A DNA stretch of 64,000 nt from Hyalella azteca (taxonomy: Eukaryota; Arthropoda; Malacostraca; Amphipoda; Hyalellidae): positions 237,285 to 301,284 of the forward strand of contig NW_025944084.1 in assembly GCF_000764305.2 (NCBI RefSeq). Reading direction: 5' to 3'. Of this stretch, positions 23,300-35,899 are shown piece after piece. How positions within the stretch are numbered: the first letter of the stretch is position 1; each line of letters starts with the position of its first letter. Under the pieces are notes generated by a model, which worked only from the letters and a program-made list of their open reading frames with translations, did not search any database and was not told where the DNA came from. A program made the position numbers and the translations under genes.

Positions 23300-25880
23300 G
23301 GATGAGCCTGAGAAACATACCCTCCGAAATCCGCACCTTTAAAACGTTAGAATAAACCAAGGAGATAGGAGGCAGTTCCAGTTATCAAGAAAGTCAGTCA
23401 TCAAATAATGAATTGCAGTGATTAGGTATCAATGAAATCTGCTTGGAACATCACACAGGAGGGTCTTGATAAACAGAACGTGGGCTGAACAATTTTATAT
23501 TTAAGTATATATGCAAAAGCGGCGTATTGATATTTTATTTTTGACCAAAAAGGCTGCAGTCTTTGTTTATTGATGTAATAAATAATTTAAATCGTGTTTT
23601 CCTATATATGCTAATTTTACAGAATAAATGCTGTGAACACCGAAAGTTGTTAGCTCAATAGCCACAAGAAAATTGTAAATGAAATTTCGATTTCATTTTC
23701 TATTTTTTAATTCTACTGTGTAGCTAAGCGATTAGGTTCCTCGCACTGCATAAATATTTCTTTACATAATAAAGATATAAAAGTTTTCATCCGTGAAGAA
23801 CCAACTGGGGCTCATGAGGGCGGCACGATCTCCACCGGCGCTGCCAGATGGCCCAAAAACGGCCAAATCCGCGGATAAAAAGGCCCATAATTCAAAGTAT
23901 ACTAGTAAATTTGTAGGTTCCGGTGCAAAAATTAAATTTTCCCTTTTTCCGAACATTTTAAATTTTAATGAGGTTGTACTGCCACCATAAATTTTTGTCG
24001 ACAAACGAAATTAAAAAAAAACTAAGTTGCGGAATTTGTCCGGAAAAAAAGTCCCTGCAACCCACCGGTGACTCGTGTCGTGTCGCACTCAACGTATTAA
24101 GAGAACCCAAACTACTCCATTTTCCTAGTAAATGAGTTACCATAAATTTTAATAATCGCTGTTCACTCCGAATAAATAAGATAAATGATCTAGCAAGATT
24201 ATATGAAACTTTTTCATGATATTCTCAGTTGAATACTGACATACTTTTTAAAATAAATGTTTTTGGCAACTCACTAAGAGCATTTTCTAAAAATATTCCA
24301 AGTAATTATGCAAGGAAATAAGGAAATGATTAGGAATAAGTTTACTTTGCTGGCAACTTAGTCTTTATACTGTAGGTGACGGCCAAGCACATGCAGGGCG
24401 AAACTATAGTAATTGAAGTCGCACCCCGGATTTTGCGCACAAGGATTTAATATTCGAATAAGAGCCAAATCACGTGAATTTTTTTAACTGTAACATTCAT
24501 AGTGAATTAGAACTAAAATTAGTTTTAACTACTCGCCTTCAGAAGCAGTGGCTATTATTACTGCTCTCTGATCGTGTAAGGTATGGAACAACGGATCGAA
24601 AACACAACACGCCTAGTCGTTATCGAATTCAGACCATGCAGGTTTAAACACCGCGTGCAGTGACGTAGAATAATGAAGACAAATGCGACTCATAATTAAC
24701 AGTACTTTTTTCGATTGTTTTTATAACCGCATGAAGGAAGCGAGAAAATTGCAGCCAAGCACGCAACATGACTTGCGTTCCGCTGGGACGAAGCGATTTT
24801 CATCGGGCAAGAACTTGAAGCGCCGGTGCGAGTCTCGTTGAATATGGTCGGCTGGACTGAAGTGCATCTCAGCGTCTCTGGTCCATCAGAAGCTCCTACA
24901 GTGCCATGAGTTAGCGATAAGTTGTGAGGTGTTCTGGCAATCTACACAACTTTCATTCTAGCAGTGCAAGCTTTAATGCATTTTCAGTTTGACGATTATG
25001 ATGTGGAGATAAAAATGAATCTGAAATATCTTAATTGAATATTTAGATTATATTTATTGACAAAATAATGTTTTACAACTAACTGAAATCATGCATTGCG
25101 TGCATATAGGTCGTTTCGATGTGATGCATGCATATGATCATTTAATTCAATTTTCGTTTGATTTTATCATCGGGATCATTAAGGGAGGCTCCACTAACTA
25201 ACTTCCTGGCTGCTGGGCGCACGTTAAATGTTCTGGTTTCAATGCAACCATAATTTTAGTACAATTTGAACCTCGATAACAATAAAAGGGCGGAGAGATG
25301 AACTTTTATTTTGCCACCCAAATAGGAGTTGACGAATAACAAAACGTGCACACTGCACAGTTTTTAGTTGTTTAGTTTTAGTTTTTAGTTTTTAATGGAA
25401 TTTAGACTTACCTGGCATTATTTAAAAACAATCGATTGCTTAAAAATTAAATTTCATATAATTTTAAATAAGTTATTCGCATACGTTAAAGAATCTCGAT
25501 CCGCCTATGTTGCGAAAAGTTAACCGATTGGAAAAATGTATAAATTTCGTATTTTTCAAAATCATTTGCGAGCGCCATAATAAGTCGAACAAAGCTTAAT
25601 TATAAAGATTAGTAAATTATGATTATTCAAGCCCGAATACTCGGCAAAAAGTAATACGGTATTGTGTAAATTCTTCAACATTTATTAAGAAATCATCAAA
25701 ATAAATTATTGTAATCGTTTCTTCTAACAAATTTTTAGAAATTAGATGCCGAGCACACTAGTGATATGCACAAATCATAAATTTTAAATTCTACTTCCTT
25801 CTCGTTTTCTAATATGTTTCCTGCTATGCCAAATCAAGCAACATAGCAGCAGGTTACTTCGAGCTTACCTAGGCAAGATT
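23300..25880. other. Intergenic, no gene recognised
   Basis: AT-rich. A frame at 23793-23990 and its opposite-strand partner are short and unrecognised. Confidence 0.4.
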
Positions 25881-25889
25881 TAGCTGTCG

Positions 25890-26530
25890 AAGCCCCGAGA
25901 GTTGCAGCGTCGCTTAGTACGATTGATGGCATCGGTGTTCATCGCACTGGAGTTGTATGTAGCTGGCGGGGCTGAAGTGCAACCATGGTTCAGAGTCATT
26001 ATAAAGATTACGGAAATAAAGTTTAACCCAAAGACGATGCATGGATTTTAAACTGGCCTCGCCGGTTGTCATGCGAGCGGGATGGGCTCTGCATTGGCGC
26101 TCTGCGGATGGCATTGCAAGCGTTGAAGGTTACCGGCTATTATAGTGATCCCATGTCTGATTCCTGAGTATAGGCGTGTTTTTTCTGCACATTATTGACG
26201 TCAGTAACATTACAACCGGTACCAGAATTCGGCATATGTAATCACCGTCAGCGATGATCATAACACGTCGTTTATTTGCTATCTTCGTCCGTGATAGGTG
26301 TGATCGATCTCTTACGTTATTGCTGGTTACTCAGTGTAAGATATAGTGTGTTTTTTTTCTCTTTGTTCGTCCTTTAGGTCTTGAGAAGGACGCGATAATG
26401 ACGCCACCTCGGGAAGTGGATAACTGCAGGCTTGACAGTACATATACAGTACGAATTGATGTGAAGGTCAATTGAAGGATCCCTAGGCAGTGATTTTAAA
26501 GCTCCCCGGCAATCCTTTTGTTTCTGGTTC
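25890..26530. repeat. Upstream flank duplicated at 34200-34870
   Basis: Several blocks align with 34200-34870 in the same order: GGTTCAGAGTCATTATAAAG, GCGTTGAAGGTTAC, GATTCCTGAG, CACATTATT and GTGAAGGTCAA.TGAAGGAT. The two blocks lie about 2.7 kb and 1.7 kb upstream of the TATA boxes of the 219-aa and 195-aa genes, so they are probably part of the same segmental duplication. Confidence 0.7.
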
Positions 26531-26669
26531 CGACAAAAGCAGGAATCTCATCCAATGCACCCATTTCACGCTGCACGAATGGCAGTAGACGGCTTGAATT
26601 TTAGAGGAGGCTATATACTTGGTTTAGAGAAGACAAAGATATTATGAGAATATAAATTATTGTGTCGTC

Positions 26670-26939
26670 ATGATATCACAAAAATATGTAGGAAGGTGTG
26701 TGTCAAGGCTTGAAACACTTGAAAAACTAAAGATGTCAGCAAGAATTTGTGAAGAAAGTAAGTCATGGGAGAAGAAATTTCTAAGAAATTCAATCCTCCA
26801 CAAATTGCCCCCATTAATTACGGAGCGTGAAAGGCTCCTTGCTGCCCGTTGCATCAAATGTGTTGCAGGAGCAAGCTTCCATGCAGGCGCGTTGGATGTG
26901 ACAATTTACCCGACAACTCCAACGCATGAAACAAAATAA
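26670..26939 (+). other. Unrecognised 89-codon open frame
   Basis: The frame is Lys/Glu/Arg-rich in its first half (EESKSWEKKFLRNS, PPLITERERLLAARC) and ends just before AATAAATGCAATAAA (26935-26950), a possible polyadenylation signal. It has no signal peptide and no family match that I know. It could be the last exon of an unannotated gene or chance. Confidence 0.2.
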
Positions 26940-26959
26940 ATGCAATAAATTTTATTTCA

Positions 26960-29020
26960 ACTCTGTAAAATCCAGTGTTTTATTATATTATGAATATATA
27001 GTGATATATAGTTTGTTTGCATATCTGAAATTTTGATTTCTTACCGTTCCGTTCTTGACCCGATAAATTAACCTAATTATAAGATACTATAGGAATATAA
27101 AAGTGAAAAAAATGCCACAAAAATTAATCATATCTATATGAAAATTATTCTAGAGACCGGCTACACCGTGAGTTCGAAAATCCTAGAATGGAAGTACAAT
27201 TAATTAGCTTAATCAATGTTAACAGTACAATTATTAAATTAATTGCCGATTAAAAACACGGCAGTGGGAAATAATAACATGCCGACAAATCTTTCCGTTG
27301 GCTATATGGTAAGTGGGAAGAACTAGAAGGAGCATTCAAACTAAACTTCCGTTTGCAAATATACAAGGATTGTAAAATTTATCTGTTGCAAACACCGGAA
27401 ATGGAAGATAAAATTTTATAGTCAATTTCGAATGCAGGGACGTTGCTATGCTCGCAAAGTGATTACTGCTCGCGTCAGTATTTTAGAAGAAGCAAGTTAT
27501 AATAATTCTATTTTTAAAATTTTAATAATTCCATATATAAAATTGCATTTAAATACGTATGCTTTCGGAACTATAAAGCGAGGTTCAATCGGCTTATCAC
27601 CATCCAGTTTCAGTGTAATTCTGATATATGTGCGTTTTTTTCTCTAGAAACTAGATATACGTTTTGCCTGCTTCTGCAAGGTCGTCGTCTCGTTGTGATC
27701 TTATTGAAGTGTTGAGGTGCTGCAAGAGAAAATATTGTCTTGTTCATTTATGTGCCGCGTTAATTAGAAATATTAATATAGTTTTCAAAATAGATACCAA
27801 TTCAACTTGCTGCGTAAAATTATAGTTATAGCATTGATCAGTCTCTTATTTCAGTTTTCCATGCTGATTTACGAGCAGGGCTGCGGAGGGAAGGCAGGAA
27901 GAGTGCACACGCGATCTTGTTACCGGGCCTAGTGATCGAAGAGCGTTTCACATGCTGCGTTATTATATTATCTTTCACAGCGAAGTCATTGTAATCAATT
28001 CGGCTAACGAGCCTAGAATTGTGATCGTGTAGTGCATAACAAATTTCCTGCCTTTAATTTCGAAGTGCGGTTAAAGTGCGCAAAGTCCGATTTAGTCTAT
28101 TTGTCTCTATATTACGTCATATGAGTGTTTCAACATTTCAACATTGAGTGAAATATTCACCTTTGTGCATTTGTTAGTTTATTAGATTGAGCTGTCAGCT
28201 CAGGCTGAAATACTCCAAGTTTGAATTCTACAATACACTTGCTGGCTCGACGAGTCTGCACGAACGGAAATCAAAGTCGACATCCACTTGTGACGAGAAC
28301 GCGGTGCCATCCATCATACACCTATATAGGGGCGCGTGCGACGCGGGTTTGATCCAAAGAAGAGGGATTGATAGATTATTTATTATTATATATTAATTTA
28401 TTACTCACAAACATTATTATGTTTGAATGTAAGCAAAATACTCATGATGTTTTGTATTATGTACACTGATTCCTTTTATATTATTATCTACGTACGATTT
28501 TCTCCACACAAAGCTGTGACATAACGGAGGAATCTAATCCTTTCAATCACTTTTTACCCTAAATCCATTTACCGTTACTTTTTACAATAATCCTACGGCC
28601 GAGGAATTCGTGCATTGTGTTCTTTCTTACATTTTTTAATATGATGCATTGATAACATATAAAAACTGTCTTGGAAACTCGTTCCAAAGAGCTGAAGTGT
28701 TCAGTCAAGCACGTCACCAGTTCGTATCAACGACATGGATTAAATCCATGTAAGAAGAGCTGTCGAGAAGGACTCCTTATTAACTACTTATTTGAATATG
28801 AATAAAGATAATTTATGTTTAAATGTGTTCTCTAAGATCGGGCAAACCAAACGAAACGAATATTAAGGAAAATATGTATTGAGAAAAAGCATAGCGAAAC
28901 ATACATTATATACTATTAATATTCAAATACTACATTGGAACTGCGTTCTGGAATATAATATGCCTGTAAGTGCTGTAGTTTCATCGTTGGGCCAGTGACG
29001 TCACTGATGCTGATAGTAGA
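26960..29020. other. Intergenic, no gene recognised
   Basis: AT-rich sequence with only short open frames. CAGTGACGTCACTGAT (28992-29007), a CRE-like palindrome, lies just outside the MITE that follows. Confidence 0.4.
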
Positions 29021-29023
29021 TGC

Positions 29024-29278
29024 CATGGTTGAACTATACAAGGTTGACCCACGATAAGTTACGTCTTTCAGTTCAGCTTTCTTGTTACGTCACTGAGACC
29101 GAGAAACGTAAACAAACCCGTCATTCCCATGATGGATTGGTTGACTCGTTTGATCGCATTTCGGTGATTGGTTAATGCCCGTGACGTCACTGAGATCAGT
29201 GATGTCACGTGCGAACAAATAGCTCCATCCGCAAAAAATGAGCTTCTCATGGGTCAACCTTATACTAGTTCAACCATG
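29024..29278. mobile_element. 255-bp MITE next to the 195-aa gene 3' end
   Basis: Inverted ends CATGGTTGAACTATACAAGG and the near complement of the same at 29250-29278. Flanks GTAGATGC (29016-29023) and GTAGTTGC (29279-29286) match in 7 of 8 bases, suggesting an 8-bp target duplication. It ends 48 bp below the stop codon of the 195-aa gene and could supply its 3' UTR. The interior is rich in GTGACGTCACT-type palindromes. Confidence 0.75.
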
Positions 29279-29326
29279 GTAGTTGCTCTGTGAGCTCCGA
29301 CCGTGGAATGGAGAATCGCGTGGGTA

Positions 29327-32121
29327 TTAATTGGTGGGAGCAGCGCCAGTAGCGCAGTAGCTGATCACACAGCGCATGTATTCTTTCACCTGCGCGAACA
29401 GATTAATGGGTGTTGGTTTATTGAGTAGTTATATGTGAGCGATTGTGAAGAAATATTGTTTGCACAGCAGTACAAATGATTGAGGGACGGACTTTCCCCT
29501 GTTAGTTTTGTTTGCACTGATATTGTTAGATTGATATTCTGTTTTCAATTCAATTGAAATCAGTATAATATCTAATCATTAATTTTTACCGAAGATAATA
29601 TTGATTGATTGCAGATGTGAAAGCTAATTTAAATTATCATGTACCTGTATACTATGACAATTATTAAGCTCAACCGTAGACATGACTTCTGCCACAACTT
29701 AAAGATTACAAATTCTTTAAAAAATTGTTATTTCTCACATCATAGGCGGTGAGGGCGTCCGTGGGGCAGTTGTCGATGCCGCGTTGCACTTCACTCTGCT
29801 TGCCGGCGGCGGTGACGCTGGCGATGAGCTTGTTCTTGTAGTCTTGGATGTTGAAGTTTCCAGAAGCGTCAAGCTGTGATAAAAGGTAAGAAGAGTCCCA
29901 TAACTTATCAGATCAGGATTATAACCGAAAGAATCGGGTAAGTTTGGAGCCAATGTAATTTGAAAACGTGATTACTGAGAATGAGTATCAAGAACATGAT
30001 TTCGATTTTCGTAATAAAAATTTATTCTGCAGGTGATCGAATTAATCTCAATAGAAGGCACCCGTTTATACATGCGTTATCACATTCTGATTAATAATTT
30101 TAACCAAAAATCGAAACTAATGCTTTTCTCTGGTCCTCTGGGTTCTTTTTATATAAAATCAAAACATACATACAAATCAAATCAAATCACAAATCGAAAA
30201 CACATGCACTTCAAAATATTACACTAAACCGTCTGATACAATACCTGTAGTACCTTCCTTCACAATGAAACATAATATAATATAACTCAGTACTCACTGC
30301 AGTGAGTGACAGAGAGCGCATTTTCTCGTCGACGAAAACTTGATGTCACGGACGGACAGACGAACAGACAGACAGACAGACGGACATGGCGAGCACAATA
30401 GTGCATTTTTTCCATAAATGAGAAAATGCGCTAATAATAATAATCAATGAGTACTCACATAGCCCTGCTCCTGGGCGACACACTTGAGGAGCACCGCCAC
30501 CTCGGAGGTGTAACCGTTCTCCCGCAGCAGGGCCACCGGGTTGCCACGTCCGCCGTGCCGACCGTCACGACCGCCTGGTGGACCACGACGACCGCCCTGA
30601 CCTCCCGGGCCTTCTGTGCTGCTGGTACCTGTGGCCTGATCTCCCTCTGGACGTTTGGCTGCCATTGAGGGGGGGAGTATAAAATAAAGCAACAACTCTC
30701 GTTCTTCTTCTAAAAATATAATTCGAAACGTTGCGCTATGAATTAAGAATCAAGAAACAGCCTAGCCGTTCAAAATTACATTTATTTCACGAGCGACCTA
30801 AAAATTTAGATTCATTGAAGTAAATTCTATAGTATTTTTGAATTTGTTGCAATTGGATCTACACATGAATTAACTTTATATATTAAATCGCAACGAGTTA
30901 AAGGATTCAATTATAAAGTTTGCCATGCAAACGAATAAAGTAAATGTTTATTGAAGTAAATTATATATTATTTTTTAAATATATTGCACTTGGATCCACA
31001 ATTTTAAACTTTATTTTTTAAACTTTATTTTAAAGTGCAGAGAGTTAACAGATATCTTTTTAGTGTTTGCCATGCAAACGCATAAAGTAAATAATAAATA
31101 ATATCCACAAAGAATAATTATGTACGTTTGAGGGTGTCGATGATGGCCTGAAGGCCCGACTGCTGGGCGATGCAGGTGTCGAAGTAACCTTTAATTTCGT
31201 CTCGGCCTCCTTCCGTGCGGATGGCGTCCCAGCAGGCCCTTTCCTCCGGACTCGAATTCCTAAAAGTTAAAGAAACAATTTGTTTGAAGTTTCTTTAAAA
31301 TATTATAAGATCACGAAATGGCTTCACATAATTCTGATTAGAGCGAAAATAAATTGGTTTGATTTTGAGTTTTTTAAAGAATGGTAACAATAATTGAATT
31401 TTGATAGAAGTAAACCCAAGAAAATAGTTTTTACTCAAGATGAAGGGAAACATGCAAATTTCTAAAATTAACAATTGACAAGTTCGCAAAAGTATTCTAT
31501 ACAGTATTTGTCTATAAACATACAGTTTACCTTACGCGAGTATGTTTTACCTGATCGTTGTATTTATACCTTTCAAATTTCCTATCAATAAATTCAATTT
31601 CCTCGATTTACTGTATCATACATCTGAGTTAGTCTCTCCAGTGATGATTGGGGAAAATGAAAATGATTTTGTGTGGATATATGTAGCTTCAATAATTGCA
31701 CGTAATTTCGTGCTCGTTTTGCCCTTAAAAACAACTTGAAGGAATGGTGAGGCTCCTACGAACGACATTACAACAGACATTTAGAAGCAAGTAGTTCTCA
31801 ATTTAGTAGTAGTTATCAGATGCTAAATTTAATTTAATTTAAAGGCTGACCGACTCAAATATGTTGAAAGAAACTTGGAAAATTTTCGCGGTTAACAACA
31901 TATTAGTAATTTTAGGGAGAAGTTACAGTGTAAATATTTGCGCGAGTCAGAATATTCTTATTAATACGGTTTCAATAATGTCAATAATCTGTCGACAGCT
32001 AGATTTTGTGAAACAAATAGGTAAACAGTCCGACTATTCGAAATGTATAAACAATTAAAACTTACCCTCGATGTGCAGTTGCGATGGCCACGAAGGCAAG
32101 GAAAATGAAGACAGTTTTCAT
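29327..32121 (-). CDS. Six-cysteine secreted protein with Gly-rich insert (195 aa)
   Basis: Coding exons, from 5': 32121-32066, 31259-31126, 30658-30459, 29873-29739 and 29389-29327; 588 nt, with the same intron phases (2, 1, 0, 0) as the 219-aa paralogue. The signal peptide is about residues 1-16 (MKTVFIFLAFVAIATA). Cysteines are at 28, 48, 123, 166, 182 and 187, with spacings X19, X74, X42, X15 and X4; only the spacing across the Gly-rich insert differs from the paralogue. Blocks GYFDTCIAQQSGLQAI, LDASGNFNIQ, DNCPTDALTAYD and CVISYCATGAAPT are nearly shared, whereas the insert (residues about 75-105, GGQGGRRGPPGGRDGRHGG) is Arg-rich rather than His/Gln-rich. Function unknown. The C-terminal half looks odorant-binding-protein-like, which is an inference. 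Confidence 0.88.
30287..30434. repeat. About 150-bp interspersed repeat, copy 2
   Basis: Same family as 6278-6436 (ATAACTCAGTACTCACTGCAG ... GAGAAAATGCGC). It ends 25 bp from the exon 4 donor (30453-30458) of the 195-aa gene, so it sits at the very start of that intron. Confidence 0.8.
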
Positions 32122-32560
32122 TTTTGCGATGCTTAATTGTCTGTAATAAAAAATATTATTGGAAGGTTCTTATACATTTAGATCAATAATAAATCAAAGT
32201 AGTTTCAAAGATTACTACAATATTACAAAGACACTAAACGTGGTATATTGCACGGTTAGTCATTAATGAGAATTCATCTATTTAGAAACGAAAAAATTCC
32301 TGCTCATTTGTCTCCGAAGTGAATAAATACTCAGGAAGCTGGTTCATTTGTCAGGATATACGAGTGGTGCTCGCATAAGTAAAATAAAATTTCTCATTTA
32401 ATGTTTACTAAATGCCAATAAAAAACTTTTTCAAAGCTTGTTTGATAGATTTTTAAAATATTTATTTGAAAAGGTTGTTTGTGATCAAATGAAAGTATCA
32501 TTTGAAGGTGAATTACCACATTTTTGCACTAACTTTGAAATTTATAAAATAAATACTCAC

Positions 32561-32605
32561 CGGTGCTTTTTGGCTGGCAAGTTTGCAGGATGAGCGTTGG
32601 TTGTC
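32561..32605 (-). other. Non-coding first exon of the 195-aa gene
   Basis: A donor GTGAGT (complement of 32555-32560) closes an exon that begins about 30 bp below the TATA box. The upper limit is inferred. Exon 2 resumes at 32140, 19 nt before the ATG. Confidence 0.6.
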
Positions 32606-32630
32606 GAGTGACATCGCAGCAGATAACTCT

Positions 32631-32640
32631 GCTTATAAAG
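32631..32640 (-). promoter_or_regulatory. TATA box
   Basis: CTTTATAAGC, with the following GCAG/ACAACCAACG...TGCAAAC region similar to that below the TATA box of the 219-aa gene. Confidence 0.7.
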
Positions 32641-32649
32641 CCTGTTTCT

Positions 32650-34190
32650 AAGGCGCTCCACAAATTGCAGTTCGCTGGATGATTCTAGATGCGACATCTC
32701 CAGGCGCCCAGGGCGCATCCTTCATGTTTCTTTGCTACAAAATCCAGTTTCCAAAAGGGCTCAGAGTAATTGGGATAAATACCAGTTATAGGGAAGGGCA
32801 AAATTATGAACGAGGATAAGGTACTGCGAACATTAATGAAAGACAATGTTTTATTCATTGTATGACATGGAATTTCCTGATTACTTTGCATAAAAGCTTA
32901 GCTCATAATTGCCGGATTTACATTTATATAGCTTTCTTATAAATTGACTTAACCAATTGGAAATGAATTAAATAGGAGTGAGAAGAATGAAGCATTAGAA
33001 TTCACGAATGAATTCTAATGCACGAGTGTGCATTTTAAAATTCACATGAAACCACAAGTTAGTACAATTGAAATTCATTGAACCGAAATTATAACCAAAA
33101 TTTATAAATAAAAGACAAAACACGAGAAAAAAATTCATAACTTATCTACTCACAATCTCACGTGGATAGGAGCTAAAAGATGAATTCAAACTGAGACTCA
33201 GTTCAAAAATGTACAATTAAGGATTCGAAAATACGCAAAGATTTTAGAATCCAAGGATTCTAAAATACGGAAATTTTAGAATGCCTTGTACATTTTTAAA
33301 CTGAGATCCTGCAGTTTTCAACACACCTAAGGCATGTGTTGACATGTAACCTCATCTTGTATTAAAACACAACAATTGGCGAAAATCTTATTCAATATGG
33401 CTTTACGCACCTTCATGCAGCTTGTATGCATGTCTTTAGAATAGTTTCATTTTTTAACTCAAAGATTGTACGAACCTATTGAAAAATTAAGACTCCATGC
33501 AATCATATATTTTTATTACTGTATAAATTAAATTATTATAGCGAATTCAGAGCGGTTGAGTTTCTTCCAATCCTGCGCGAGTTCCGAAATTTTGCAAACA
33601 AAGCTAGACCAAAGCTTTTTCTTGTGTTCTTATCGAAGAGCTAATACAGTTTATTTTTATTATTCAACAGCATGGGCAGTGCCTATGAATTCAATCTCAG
33701 CCAACGACAAAAAAATATAAAAGCAGCACGATGGTAAAGACCGATCATGGGGAAATTATACAAAAATCGCCATCCTGTATACTGTAAACAATGCAGAATT
33801 TTCGCTATGTCAATGCTCAATGCCATAATGTATAATAAATAATAACATGAAAAATAAACTATAAGCACATTTTACTGATTGGTACCCATTGCGACTTCAC
33901 GAGATTCGGCTTTTTGTCCCTGGAATCTTGTTAATCTACAGTGTCACCTTTCATGCAAATCTTTGGAGTAAACTCTTGCAAAATAATTTTTGTAACATAA
34001 TATCTTTTAACTGACAGAAAAATGAAACAGTACGTATTCATAGGCGTCAAATTTGATGAAGTGATTTCATTTCCATCTCATTTACCACAATATATTTCTC
34101 CTCGCATCGCATCGAGTACAAAAGTACCAACAAAATACAGTGCCATAACTGAGGCCATATGTAGGGACTATAAATTATAAGCAGATCCGT
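32650..34190. other. Intergenic, no gene recognised
   Basis: AT-rich. A perfect 12-bp inverted repeat GCATTAGAATTC...GAATTCTAATGC lies at 32992-33021. Confidence 0.4.
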
Positions 34191-34199
34191 CACACCCCC

Positions 34200-34870
34200 G
34201 CGCTAGAAGCCGGTTGTAGCAAACGTTCCTTGATGGGTTGTTACGGTTGCGAGAAATACAAAGCTCCGCATCATTGTTGGCTCCAATACGAGTGTTCGAA
34301 ACTGACAGGATTAAAGTCCAACCATAGTTCAGAGTCATAATAAAGACTTAGTAATGAATGTCTGCTCAGTTACGATGCATGAATTTCAGTCTGGCCGCGC
34401 GATGAGGCGAGACTGGATTTCAGAGCGCGATGCGCTTGCTGCATCCGTGCCTTGTGGATGACATTGAAAGCGTTGAAGGTTACGAGCTAGCGATTAAATA
34501 ACTTATTCCTGAGAGTTAATCCCTCTAATGCACATTATTTACGTCGAAAAAGTGACGGTTGTGAGCAATAATGATTGTAATAATTATGTCTTTTTTCATC
34601 TATTCGTCTTTCTCGTCCGTGATTGGCTCTATTTTCCTGAGTCGCGAATGATGATTCAGTGGTGTGCTAAACCGATTATTAGGTGTTATGCTAAACGCCG
34701 TTTTTTCGATTATTGGTCGATTATGTCGTGACCGACAAATGCCGACGTTACCCCGGACAGCTAGCTACGAGCTGTAAGCTTGCTTGCACTGGCCGAATTG
34801 TTGTGAAGGTCAAATGAAGGATTCTTTGGCAACGATTACAATGCATCCTCTAAGCCAGTGGTTTTGCTTC
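34200..34870. repeat. Upstream flank duplicated at 25890-26530
   Basis: Partner of the block upstream of the 219-aa gene, with the same order of conserved words; see that entry. Confidence 0.7.
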
Positions 34871-35463
34871 CGGCGGCAGCCATTGCAACAAGTGGTCGAA
34901 ATTTCGCGAAATGGTGATTGTGGCTCACTCGTAATATAATGCTTGAAAGAATCAAATGAAGAACCTCGGAAGGCGACAGCGTAAATGTGCTGGGTATTAT
35001 TCTTATTATAACCGTCCAATGAAGCTGATTTGTATCTACCTTTAAATAATTGTAGTTAAATTATTCTCAGTGGAGTCAATATTTAGTAATTTCTAATATA
35101 ATCAAATTTTTACACAAGTTTTTGATTCAAATGTTAACGATCAGGCATAACTACGAGCAGGATGGATTATCATTTCAATATTTATTTGCCAACACATTTC
35201 TCGTATGCTACTTCTACAACAACCTAAACGAATGATGTTTGCAAACCCAGAGAATAAGATTTAACATAAATTTTAATTAATTCACTTTTATGTTGATGTA
35301 TGCATGTCTTTCATCAAAGTACATCAGATGCACTTTTCGTGAAAATTTCAGTTCAATTGTAGAATTAAGGAAATTCATATTGATTGAAAACTTTCCGAAA
35401 TTAATAATAGGAAATCCCACTGTCGGAGCTTATCTGATACCGCAATAAACACATTAGATATTT

Positions 35464-35630
35464 TAACATAACATAACATAACATAGTGATGTCGGCTCTG
35501 AAGTGTAGGCCTGATGTGGCCTGTCGCCGATTCTTTTCCATTTCGTGCCTTGTTCATAGATCTAAACTCGTGTCATTTGACCGGATCTTTTCATGACTGG
35601 CGATAGTTTGAAGAGTTGCCGAGTTATGAT
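35464..35630 (-). mobile_element. 3' UTR fragment of an L2/CR1-like non-LTR element
   Basis: Read on the minus strand it ends in a (TATGT)n tail (ATAACATAACATAACATA at about 35464-35484). The body is nearly identical to 40129-40260, where it joins the coding end of ORF2. Confidence 0.75.
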
Positions 35631-35689
35631 GGAAAAAGTAAAAATTTTACCTCGCTCTGGATTTTCCCGGTTAGAGAGTATAAAGTTGT

Positions 35690-35839
35690 AAAGATACAAG
35701 TATCAATACGCGAAAGACGCGGGGTAAAACCCGGGGGTGGCCCCCCATTTTTTACTACAACAGCAAAGATACAAGTATCAATACGCGAAAGACGCGGGGT
35801 AAAACCCGGGGGTGGCCCCCCATTTTTTACTACAACAGC
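35690..35839. repeat. Perfect 75-bp tandem duplication
   Basis: The unit 35690-35764 (AAAGATACAAGTATCAATAC ... TACTACAACAGC) is repeated at 35765-35839. Each unit holds a CCCGGGGGTGGCCCCCC hairpin. Both copies read through in one 93-codon frame (35616-35897) that I do not believe is a gene. Confidence 0.9.
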
Positions 35840-35899
35840 AACTAGGACCCTGAATCGCAGACGATCAGATCAACTTTTTCGTTGTTTCTTCACCTAGTT

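Noticed and set aside
35616..35897. 93-codon frame with two GVKPGGGPPFFTTT repeats
   Set aside because: The repeat comes from a perfect 75-bp DNA duplication, and the rest of the frame has no protein-like features.
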